From NCBI RefSeq assembly GCF_037038585.1, contig NW_027288510.1, forward strand, positions 1,927,001-1,991,000: a stretch of 64,000 nt of DNA, in the 5' to 3' direction. This document shows positions 48,001-60,500 of the stretch, in pieces. The translations under genes were made by a program, and so were the position numbers. Below the pieces are notes generated by a model. The model saw only the letters and a list, made by a program, of their open reading frames with translations. It did not search any database and had not been told where the DNA came from. The stretch's first letter is position 1; each line of letters begins with the position of its first letter. This stretch comes from Patagioenas fasciata (taxonomy: Eukaryota > Chordata > Aves > Columbiformes > Columbidae).

Positions 48001-51000
48001 GGTGGATATAAGCAGTGGCTTTTTGCCCTGTTTTGTGTGCCTACCTTTAGGTGGAACACCCGACCTTGCAAAATCGTTAATAAAATATGCTTTGCTGAGA
48101 GATCCTACCTGAGCCTATTATATTGGTGAGATGATAACTTCCTGCATGCAATACAGTGCCCAGTGGGCACTGCTGAGCACATGGGCAGAAGGCCTCGATG
48201 TGTCTGGGAGGGGACCCATGGCATGCTGCATCCGCCCGCACCTCGCTGCATCCCCTGCACGTTGCTGCATCCGCCCGCACCTCGCTGCATCCCCTGTACG
48301 TTGCTGCATCCGCCCGCACCTCGCTGCATCCCCTGTACGTTGCTGCATCCGCCCGCACCTCGCTGCATCCCCTGTACGTTGCTGCATCCCCCCGCACCTC
48401 GCTGCATCCCCTGTACGTTGCTGCATCCCACCGCACCTCGCTGCATCCCCTGTACGTTGCTGCATCCCCCCGCACCTCGCTGCATCCCCTGTACGTTGCT
48501 GCATCCCACCGCACCTCGCTGCATCCCCTGTACGTTGCTGCATCCCCCCGCACCTCGCTGCATCCCCTGTACGTTGCTGCATCCGCCCGCACCTCGCTGC
48601 ATCCCCTGTACGTTGCTGCATCCCACCGCACCTCGCTGCATCCCCTGTACGTTGCTGCATCCCACCGCACCTCGCTGCATCCCCTGTACGTTGCTGCATC
48701 CGCCCGCACCTCGCTGCATCCCCTGTACGTTGCTGCATCCCCCCGCACCTCGCTGCATCCCCTGTACGTTGCTGCATCCCCCCGCACCTCGCTGCATCCC
48801 CTGTACGTTGCTGCATCCCCCCGCACCTCGCTGCATCCCCTGTACGTTGCTGCATCCGCCCGCACCTCGCTGCATCCCCTGTACGTTGCTGCATCCCCCC
48901 GCACCTCGCTGCATCCCCTGTACGTTGCTGCATCCGCCCGCACCTCGCTGCATCCCCTGTACGTTGCTGCATCCCACCGCACCTCGCTGCATCCCCTGTA
49001 CGTTGCTGCATCCCCCCGCACCTCGCTGCATCCCCTGTACGTTGCTGCATCCCCCCGCACCTCGCTGCATCCCCTGTACGTTGCTGCATCCCCCCGCACC
49101 TCGCTGCATCCCCTGTACGTTGCTGCATCCCCCCGCACCTCGCTGCATCCCCTGTACGTTGCTGCATCCCCCCGCACCTCGCTGCATCCCCTGTACGTTG
49201 CTGCATCCCCCCGCACCTCGCTGCATCCCCTGTACGTTGCTGCATCCCCCCGCACCTCGCTGCATCCCCTGTACGTTGCTGCATCCCCCCGCACCTCGCT
49301 GCATCCCCTGTACGTTGCTGCATCCCACCGCACCTCGCTGCATCCCCTGTACGTTGCTGCATCCCCCCGCACCTCGCTGCATCCCCTGTACGTTGCTGCA
49401 TCCCACCGCACCTCGCTGCATCCCCTGTACGTTGCTGCATCCGCCCGCACCTCGCTGCATCCCCTGTACGTTGCTGCATCCCACCGCACCTCGCTGCATC
49501 CCCTGTACGTTGCTGCATCCGCCCGCACCTCGCTGCATCCCCTGTACGTTGCTGCATCCCCCCGCACCTCGCTGCATCCCCTGTACGTTGCTGCATCCCC
49601 CCGCACCTCGCTGCATCCCCTGTACGTTGCTGCATCCCCCCGCACCTCGCTGCATCCCCTGTACGTTGCTGCATCCGCCCGCACCTCGCTGCATCCCCTG
49701 TACGTTGCTGCATCCCCCCGCACCTCGCTGCATCCCCTGTACGTTGCTGCATCCCCCCGCACCTCGCTGCATCCCCTGTACGTTGCTGCATCCGCCCGCA
49801 CCTCGCTGCATCCCCTGTACGTTGCTGCATCCGCCCGCACCTCGCTGCATCCCCTGTACGTTGCTGCATCCCACCGCACCTCGCTGCATCCCCTGTACGT
49901 TGCTGCATCCCACCGCACCTCGCTGCATCCCCTGTACGTTGCTGCATCCCACCGCACCTCGCTGCATCCCCTGTACGTTGCTGCATCCCACCGCACCTCG
50001 CTGCATCCCCTGTACGTTGCTGCATCCCACCGCACCTTGCTGCATCCCCTGTACGTTGCTGCATCCCCCCGCACCTCGCTGCATCCCCTGTACGTTGCTG
50101 CATCCCACCGCACCTCGCTGCATCCCCCTATGCCTCACTCCATCCCCCACACCTCGTTGCATCCCTCTGCGCCTCACTGCATCCCCCTACTCCTCGCTGC
50201 AGCCCCTTGTGCCTCCAACGCTCCCTCGCAGCTCCCTCACCCTCTATCTGCCTGACTTCCCTGACACCCACAGCCCAAGATTTCTGCCTCCGCTCCACTG
50301 TCTCTGTTCCTCGGAAGCTTTTGGCAGAGCTCAGGCATGCACACAGCTGAGGAGAGTGGAAATTGCAATGCGTCCCTGCCCTGTATTCCCTGTGGAGAGA
50401 TGCAAATATTCATGTCCCACACAGAGCTGCTGGCTAAAGTGTAAAACACACCAATCTCCTTCCAAAACAGTCACTGCTTTTCCTTCAAATCACCTCTGCC
50501 TAGATAATGGTTGTTTGCTGCTGCCTGACAGAAGACAATGTTAGGTGCTCACAGCAGGGGGGTTCACCCCAGCTGAGGCCAAATCCACAGCCGCCTCTGC
50601 TCTCAGCGTCGCGGGGCAGCAAGGCCGAGCATCGCGCTCCCCTCGCAGGCTTTGCGCTGGGACCACAGTCACAAGCCACAGCAAGAGCAGAGCAAAGCTC
50701 CTCTCAACCCAGCTATGAGTAAGCAATCAAGCGGTATTAAAGAAGCGATGGACAACGTCCTCGGACACACGGTGTGAACTGTGGGGTTGTCCTGTGCAGG
50801 GACAGGAGCTGGACTCGATGATCCTTGCGGGTCCCTTCCAGCTCAGGACGTTTTGTGATTCTAAGTGAATTTGTTTGCTGGGGACAGGGGAAGCCCTGAG
50901 GGTGCTCAACTCTCAGTTCACCCAGAGCCTCCCAACCAGCTCTAGCCCAGCAGTATGCAATGGGAAGAGGGACCCACGCTTTGAGATTCTCTCAAACCCA

Positions 51001-54000
51001 CTCCCCAGCACTGGAGCTGAACAAAAAGGTCTCCGACAACCAAGCCCAAGCAGGCTCCTACCAGTGGCCGTAGTCCAGGTGCTGCCGGATCAGCGTATGG
51101 GGCTGCACTGTCCCGTAAGCGTCCACCTCGGGCATGTTGAGATCATCAATGAAGTACACGAGCTTCTTGGTACCTGGAGGGCCATAATTCCTACCAGCCT
51201 TTTTCTCCAGAGGTTTCTCAAGCATACCTGTAGGGAGGCAGAGGTGCAAAGCTCATCTACTGGGAGAGCAACTGCTGCAAAATAAAAATGATTTCTCAGC
51301 CCAGCTCAATGCTGTGCTGTGTGTAGCTACAGCGGCCCCTCAAGGAGCTGAGATGTCCCCCAGCTGCAGCTGTATGAGGAGCAGCTGAGGGGCCTGGGGG
51401 TTCAGCTGGAGAACAGGAGCTGAGGGGAGACCTTCTGATCTCTGCACTGCCTGAAAGGAGCTTGGAGCCAGGGGGGTCGGGCTCTGCTCCCCAGGAACAA
51501 GCGCCAGGAGCAGAGGAAACGGCCTCAAGTTGCACCAGGGGAGGCTGAGGCTGGATCTGGGGAACAATTTCTTCCCCAAAGGGCTGTGGGGCATTGGAAC
51601 AGGCTGCCCAGGGCAGTGCTGGAGTCACCAGCCCTGGAGGGTTGGACAGACGTGGAGATGAGGTTCTCAGGGACTAGAGTGCTAGAGCTGGGTTACGGTT
51701 GGACTCGATGATCCTGAAGGTCTCTTCCAACCAAACTGATTCTATGATTCTACAGTGCAGCTGGGAGCCCTGCAGGGACCCTTGGTCAGCACTTTGGTTT
51801 GACTTAAATCAGAAAGCTCTCAACTCTTCCTTCCAAACAAAAATACAACAAACTTCGTCTGCTACAAAACATGTCTACCTCAGAGCAAACAAGAGCTTTT
51901 CATGCAAGATAAAGCCTTTTGAATCTCTTCTGCATAATTTTTTACACGAAATCTTGCTTGCAGAGGTGGCTGTGCCAGAGCAGTGAGCGTCCCCTGCTGC
52001 CTGCCCCGGCGATGCGGCAACTGCAGCGTGGCCAGGGCAGCAGGCACTGGGCGCTGTGATGGAGAAAGGGAGATGGATGCTGTGGGCACAGAAGCCCACG
52101 AGCAAAGCTGCTGGTTTTGTGAATATATGCATCTTTTACCCTGTTAGACAAAAATAGGCGATCTCAGGGCCAAATTCCTGGACATCTTCAGAACAACCAA
52201 CATGACACTTTTATTTAAATGCATCAAATAATCATAAGTTCCCTGATCTTCTCACCAGCGTTACCCAACCCTCCAGATAATGTGACAAGACTTAATTCCA
52301 ACACGAGCTGTCAAATTACCACCTAGTTTCAAGTAGGGTCACGCACACGCAAAGGAAAGCACGGAGAGAACAGTTTCGCATTTCGAAGCCTTGGAAGACT
52401 TTAATTTGTTTTAGCAGAAGGCTGGGGTCATATGTTGCTCTAGCTCATAAAACGTGGGGAATATTTATAATCCTGGGCTGATATTTAATAAAAATCACCC
52501 CACGTCGCTGCACATCATGTTCTATAGGTTATTGATTCCTCTGATTGCAGCCCAGGCAACCTTTACTGTCTCAGTAAGTGGAAAAGCAAACGGAAGCAAC
52601 GCTCCTCTGCCCAGACCCCGGGTGGGTTTTCTGCCCTGTGCTTACTCGAAGAATTTGTTTCATTAGCAGTTTTGGGTTGGCAACAGACCTATAAGGTGCT
52701 ATAAAGCAGCACACGGTAAGTAGCAATTCTTTGTAATTAGGGAAGACTGGCAAATGTAAACGGGACTGGGAGTTTTTTTAAGCCATTTATTATCACGTGC
52801 AAAAGTTGTTAAGGAAGATTTATATTCCGTTGGTTTGTTTCAGATCACAGACCTTTCAAAACGCTGGGTTTTTCCTGCTTGGGTGCACTGCAGACAGCTC
52901 GCCTTGCTCACCACTCAAAGTGCAGCTGATTTCTTGTCACAGACAGTTGCTGCACAAAGGAATGGATTGTGCTACGGAAAATGATGAATCTTTCCTCAGC
53001 GGAGCCTCTCTCCCCGTTCAATAAAACCACAATATTTGAAATTTCTGGTAGCAAGTTAAATTAAGTGTTTCAAATAAGCATTTAATTTAAATTTAATTAG
53101 TCCCTAATTAACATATAAAATCAGCCCTTTTTGAGGTTAAACAAGTATGCAAGAGATTCATCACACTGAAATGCAATTACTGGGGATCAAGTGACATGTT
53201 CGTGGAAGTGGTATTTTAATTCAAAGCCGTATCTCACAATAATAATAAGGGGCGGTGTGTCTGTGTGAGATCCTGACACATACTCAAACCAGCACCTCAA
53301 AGAAACAGCCTGGACACCTCGTACCTTCTGGCTGGTGAGCAAGGGAGAGGGAAAAAAAGAACCCAAACAAAAAAACCACAAGATTTATTGCAATTTCTCT
53401 GAATGACAGAAGTCAGGGCTACATCTGATGGAGGGGCAGAGGCCCAAGAGGGCACGAAGCAGAGCGAGGCCCAGGGCAAATGCCACAGAATGTGGTATTT
53501 AGTCACAATAAACTACAGAAAATCCCCAAACTGGCCCCAGGTTCAGGCAGAGAGAGTGTTGGGCTCCTTTTAACCCCTGTGCACATGGCGCTTCTGGAAG
53601 CCACAGGATGCAGGGATGGGTTGAACAACAACTCTGCTTCCCCTAAGGGCTGCATCTTATACATCTCTGCAGCAACAGGCACCTTGTCTAAGGAACTACT
53701 GGAACTCAGGTTAGGATCTTTTTTAAGTAAGAAAAAATCCAAAATTACTTTGTGCCCATGTTTTACAAATTTAAAGATGTGCCTGCTGGGGAAAAGAATA
53801 AAGCAGCCAAGTGACAAACTACACAAAAAGGGACAAATTAACTCTAAAAAATGAGCAGCAGGGATCCAGGCCAAGCAGTATAAATCATGCTTCTCAATGC
53901 AAATCTCACCACCACATCTTCATCCACACACAAGACAACTTGCTCCTCTGTGCAGGGGAAGAAAATCACTGACTCAGCCCACAGCTCATGACCAGGGACA

Positions 54001-54519
54001 CGGTGCCAGGTCTGCCTGTACAAATAACACCTGCACACACTCGCCCATCCAGCTGGAGACAAACGGCTGCACATTCACAGAATCACAGGATCCCAGGCTG
54101 GTTGGGCTGAAGGGACCTCTGCAGATCCCCCAGTCCAAGCCCTGCTCACGCAGGGTCACAGAGCAGATCACACAGGTGGGTCCAGGCGGGTTTCAATGTC
54201 TCAGAGAAGGAGACTCCACACCCGTTCTGGGCAGCCTGGGCCAGGCTCTGGCACCTCCCAGCAAACAAGTTTCTGCTCATGTTCAGATGGAGCCTCCTGT
54301 GTTTCAGTCTGTGCCCGCTGCCCCTCACCCTGGCGTTGGGCACCACTGAACAGAGTCTGGTCCATCCTCTGACAGCCACCCTGACATATTGATCCCATTG
54401 ATCAGATCCCTCTCAACTTCTCTTCTCCAGCTCAACAGCCCCAGAGCTCTCAGTCTCTCCCCATAAGAAAGAATCTCTAGGTCCCTCAGCATCTTTGTCC
54501 CCCACCCAGGCAGCTGGAC

Positions 54520-54560
<41 letters not shown>

Positions 54561-57500
54561 GCTCAGCCCATTTAGCAGCTCAAGGGCATTTTGCAGAGAC
54601 CCCAACACAGGGAAGAAAGCAAAGGGGCACCTGGGAGGGAGGAGGGAGACTGCAGCCATCACACACTAGCAAGACCCAAAACCCTTCAGACCTGCCCCAG
54701 AAAGCTGCCGTGACTCCACGACACAGCCCCAGGTGACACAGCGTGGGCTGAGCCTGTGCTGTCACCTCTGCGAGTGGATCAGTCCCACAGGGCAACTTTA
54801 AACTCTGACACCTTCCTTAAAACATCTGCAGTGTCGGGAGCCCAGCAGAGCACAGACAGGGGCTGTGATGCTCATGGCCGTGAGCGTGTTCGCCCCAGGG
54901 CCACCTGGCCAGGAAAAACCCACATGGTGAAGGTTAAAACCTTGGTCTCACTGGTGCTGGTCCTGTAGAGGGAGTAAAGGGATTTCAGGACACTTGGGTC
55001 AGACCAAACTCCATAAAGGAAGTTATTTTGGTTTACAGTGACCCACAGCTGTTGTTCAACTCAAAACAAGCAAGGTTGTTTCATTCCTGATTAATAAATA
55101 CATGTAGAAAATTATCCTCTCTCTTTAGGTCAACTGAAAGTGAAAATACCATTCCAAAATGAGTCACTTTTCAACAATTCCCTCTTTCTCTTCATCTGTG
55201 AAAAGACTACACAGCAGAACTGACCTTATCCTGGTCTCAAACTTCATCTTTCACTGATGTGCCAAAATCCTCATCAAAGATATTCTCATGGGCTTCCCCA
55301 GGTCAGAGCCTCCCAGGGTCAGCAGCCGTGTCCCCTGGGGCGGTGGGATGTGGCACCCGCTCCGTGGGAGCACACGGGGCTGCATCAGGATGCGGGGGAC
55401 AGCCCAGGAACCAGCAGCACCTGCACATCCCCATCAGCACTGTCCTCACTGACAACTGGGATGCAATTCCCATCATTGCACTCTGAGGACAGCTTAGATC
55501 CCAGCCAAGCAACCCATTCTATTCAGCACGGGCTTAAATTCAAGCGTATTAAAGACACACCTCAAGTCAAGTACGAGCTGTGTGCTGTAGAGAACAGCAG
55601 CAGATTTAAGTGTGTGCTTTGCACAGCCCTGAACCAGAGTCGTGGTGTTCAGAATTCAATCCCTCATGTTGGGAAATGCCATTTTCCATAAAACCAGGAG
55701 TCTGCGGACCAGTGAGTTTCACAGTGGGATTTAAGAGTCAGTGGGTGCCAGTGCAGTGCCCACAGTGCACACCCAGCTCCAAACCCCGACGGACACCCGA
55801 AAGGAAAGAAAGGCATAGCTGGCAAACGCAATTCACTACCTGCAGCAACTCTCATTTTTCGTCCAAATCATATAAACAACCCTATTTTCAGCCACGCAGA
55901 ATGACGAGATGGTGTCTCAGGGACTTTGTCACTACGTTGTCCCACATCCTGCTTCTCTCTGCAGGCCAAACGCACCTCCATCCCGCACCCTGGGCACACC
56001 AGCCCTGGCTCATAGGTGTCTCTGAGCCTGCGCCTCATGTACATCACTCAGCTCTGGAAGATGGATGGAGGATGAGTCTTCACAGTCAAAGTACAGTAAA
56101 GAAAGATGGGTAATTGAGTTGTACTTCATAAAGAATGTGTCAAGGGTTTTGATTGTGGGGTGACAATACAACCATGGCAGATGTGTTGTTAGGCCCCTCT
56201 CCCCCACCTTCAGCCCCTCTCTCTCCCCCATTCCCACTCAGGACAGGTGATTGGGAGGGAAAGAAGGATAGATAGAAGAGAATTGGAAAAATTAAAAATG
56301 TTTTACTAATGCTACTGATAAGAATAGAGAAAATAATACAAAATATACAAAACCAATCTTGAAAGCCCCAGCAATTGCAGAGCTGGCACCTGAAGTCCTG
56401 GACTGGACTGTGCAGCCAACCGGAGCTGGATTCAGTCTGTCATGAGGCCTCCGTTCGCAGGGACGACCAGCAAGGTCCTCTCCTAATCTCGGCCATAAGC
56501 AAAATGGACGAGATCCTCGTGATCTCCCACTTTTATATGAAGTATTCACGTGAATGGGATGTTATACTCTGTTTGTCAGTTTCTTGGTCACCTGTTTCTC
56601 GTTGCCCCTCTCGCGAGATGCGAATCTGTCCTTATCAATAACCTCACATTCCATTGCTATGTTTACCAAAACATGGATCTGGTTCTCCAGGAAAACGCAG
56701 CTGATATGAAGGTTTTACCTGACAGGCAAATTCACTAAAAGAGAAACTTGTTTTTAACAAAACCAGGACGGAATGCCATTCTTATCATGAAGTGCTTGAC
56801 CTCGAATGAGACTTCAATTGAAATGCCTGCATACAGTCACTAAAATGCATGTGCTCTTCCCAGACAAAACACGTGCAAGGTTCACATACCTGTAAGGGCA
56901 TTTCTGGATCAAATTCAAACTGAGGAATAAGTTTAGACCAAGGTTCAAACTTCTTCGTTTCTGGATCAATGTAGAAGTCAAAGACTGTGCCCTGAGAGGG
57001 AAACTTGATAGTCTTGAATTCTGCCACCCACCACTTGCTGAACTCCACTCTGTAGTCCACAAGCTATAAGACAAAAAGTGGAGAAAATACACTAATCTGG
57101 ATCAATTAATTAGTAATGGAGAATGTTATCTATCCCAGTCCACCAGAGCGGGATTAGTCCTTAAAATATATTCCACAGCATAAAGTTCTTATCATTTTTC
57201 CTGCTATTAAGCCTAATTTTTCATTTTCTTCATTTCTGCTCATCAGTCCTATTTATTCATCTAAATAATTCATCCTCTGTGTTGATCACTCTTGGTATGT
57301 CTGAGACTAGATAGATGGATCAATTTGAAAAAGAGAAATACGTGCCTATGACTAAACAGACCACTTGATTGATTCTTGGTGCCTACTTCTTCCAACAGAC
57401 AAGGACACAACATCCGTCTACATCTGTGCTCATGGTCAGTCACAGCATGCATACCAAAGCCTTTCCTCATCAATCACACCACTCTATTCAGAGTGAGTTG

Positions 57501-60500
57501 TTGTCTTCTGGCTTCTTTTCAAGCCACAACGTTTCAGACAAGCAGGACTGCAGACACCAGCGTACCAAAGCAGCAGCGAGGGGCTGCCCCTTTGACCCCG
57601 CCGTGATTCTGCGCTGCCACATTCCCCTCAAAGCACCCGTTTCCTTGCTTTTCCCCATTGTATCTTTCTACACATGGAGATTTTGGAGCATCTGAATTTT
57701 TTCAACTGGGGTGACAGTTTTGCTTTAGATGCTGGGTCAGGACTCACAAAATGTGCTTAGTCCCCTCCTCTGCCCTAGGTCTCCTGTATGACATTGGGCC
57801 AGCCATTCTGCCCAAACACCTTCCCATGTGGACAATGGGAACTGGAGAGAGGTGGAGGGGAGGAGGAGAGGAAAATTGCTGTGAGAAAGATGTTTGTGAA
57901 ATACCGGACGCATCATTTAGCCCGTTTTAACAGCACAGTTTGTTCCTGGGGTGTCTGCGGGTCTCTCCTCCCCATAGCCATACAATGTGGGGTCACCAAC
58001 ACATTGTCCATAGGCTGCTCGGCCTCCATAAGGAAACCTGGGTTTGTTGCTGAACTGAACCAAGTGTCCTCCATAAAGCCTCCTGAGCCACAGTCCCTCA
58101 AAAGACCAGTGGATTTGAAAAACACATTAACAGTATCCACGATTTTGCAGACTCATGCTATTCAGAGAGGCAGAATCCCTGTAATTCTCCATTCTCCTGT
58201 TGTTCTAACTCCTCAGCAGCGGCAGCAGAGTAGCCCGCAGTGGAGCGGGACGTGCGTGGCTGCTAAAAGCTTTCCCACAAGGGTGCCCTTACCCCGCACA
58301 GCCAGACCGCCTGCAAGCGCGCTGTGCCGCGCTGCCCGCCCTCCCTGACCCCGCGGTTAAATGGAGCCACTCCAGCCCCAGCTCTATTGCCAGAACGGTG
58401 TGGAATTCAAACCACTTCCTTAATAAAAACCCCATATGGATTACCGCTAATTTCAGAGCCAGGAAATGGCAAATCTATCATCTGTTTTTATACAGGGGCC
58501 CCGCTACCCACCAACAAGCACCGAGTAGTGGGAAGCCTCCCAGACTGTTTCTCCTGACATTTCGGCCGCGAAAGGTCAGCGCGAAGGGCACCTTCGGTGG
58601 AAAGCAATAAACAGATTTTATATTGGATCATTTTTCATCAGGCTCCCCATTGCTCGGACTGCTGTATCCTCGCACTCTCAGCTCTGACATTTACAGAGCA
58701 CCGCGGGCAGTAACGCACAGCCAGGCTCCCGGCGGAGCCTCCCGGAGGGTCGCTGTGCCTGCAGCTGCTCCTGCAGCCCACCCAGAGCCACTACCGCAGG
58801 CAGGAGCCCGGCCTGATGCACCCGAGACTGACTGTGCGGCATGGGGAACACAGCGGCCAGCTGCCACAGCACCGCACACCAGCATACTTGCGCTTGTACT
58901 GCTGAAGCAAAGACAAGTAGTGCTTCCCAGGCTTTATTGTGTTTTGTTTTGTTTCTTTAAGTCATCCTAGACTGGCAACACTAAGGCTGAGTATTTCCCA
59001 GCTGGCACATGGGAAATGGAGGCTCCACAAGGACCAAGGAAGCTGGTCTCGCACAGCTCATTCAATGGTCACAAGGTGTGATGGCACCAAGTGAGCACCC
59101 AGCTGAGCTTGAGCTGTGTTGTTCAGCACTTCCTGAAGCATCTGATCCTTGGCATGGAGCAAATCTGAAGAGACCAGCAGACACTCTAGGTCTGGCGTTA
59201 AGGTACATGAAAACACACAAAGAGACCCCTGGGAGCACTTGAGCAGCCATCAAGAACGGCAGTGCCTCCACCCGAGCTGGGGAGGGGTGTCTGGTGTTAC
59301 ATTCGTGGAGAGACCTCCCGCATAGTCCAGACAACACAGAGTTTGACACAAGCCCAGCGGAGATCAGACGTGGATCTCCAAGCCCTTGACAGCAGTGCAG
59401 TGTGGGCAGACCCAGACATCAGGACTACACACTTTAGATCTGAGGATAAGGCGTCCTCTGACTAGGGGATGCAACCACCCAAGAGTAGGTGTGCCCCTGT
59501 GGCCACGAAAGTCAATGGCACCTGGGGTGCGTTAGGAAAAGTATGACCAGCAGGCCAAGGGAGGTTGTTCCTCCGGCTCTGCTCTGCCCTGGTGACAAAA
59601 CACCGGCTGGTTTGTGTTATGTAGCACGTCTACCTGTGCAGTCAGAAGGCTGAAAGACTGCTCCACTGATACATCCATCTGATAAATCAGTCTTAATTTG
59701 ATCACATTATGCACATCCACAGGCTTCTATAAGTTAACCTTATGTTTCTCCCCAGTGAAATGCATCTGCATAAGCAAACATCCCTCCACCTTTACCACTG
59801 ACCCCTCAGCTGTTCTCCGGTGGTGTTACACCCTGGATAACGAGGCCTTTCGTAAAAGGAATTGTTGTGTTTCTAGTTTATTATCACCTATATGAGAGCC
59901 CCAGGAAAACAGCATTACTGGCACAGCACTATGTTTCAGAAAGTATGAAGAAATCAAAACAACACAAAACCACACAAACAAACTGTGTGAAAGATGCTGA
60001 AGAGGCATCTTCCGTCTTACCTGATCTCGAAACATTGATCCACCAAAGGCCCAGACGGCAGCAAAGACAAAGTAAAGTTCATAAAGCTCCTTGGGACAGT
60101 CAGGAGGTGTGTTCTCCTCTGCCAGGAGACATTCAAGGAGGTAGCACAACATCTGAACCACACTCTGTTCAGGAATGGGAATAATCTTCTTAAATCTAAG
60201 GGATGGAAATTAGAAAGCAATACGTCCATCACAACCCAGGAAGACTAGAAATGCTCTTTCAGAACACTGGCATTCTGCTTGTCAGCGGTACGTGTCCTAT
60301 TCCCAGGTACAATAAAGAGAACACCCATTCTCACACTCAGACCCGCTGGCACCGGCACATATACAAGTAATAACAATAATCAGAAGTTTCAAGCATTTTA
60401 AAACTTTGATCTTCTTGAAAGAAGCAGAATGGAAGACTTGCTAAAGGCAATGATTTCCTGCGAGCACGATGAGTTCAAAAGCGGTCAAATAGAGGAGTAA

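Noticed and set aside
48077..50544. Six overlapping frames of 661-793 codons
   Set aside because: They coincide with a stop-free 39-bp tandem repeat inside a dynein intron. All six frames being open shows that openness comes from unit length and composition.
54985..55045. [20 protein letters not shown] minus frame as the missing AAA3 exon
   Set aside because: A chance partial likeness. It has no P-loop and no suitable splice sites.
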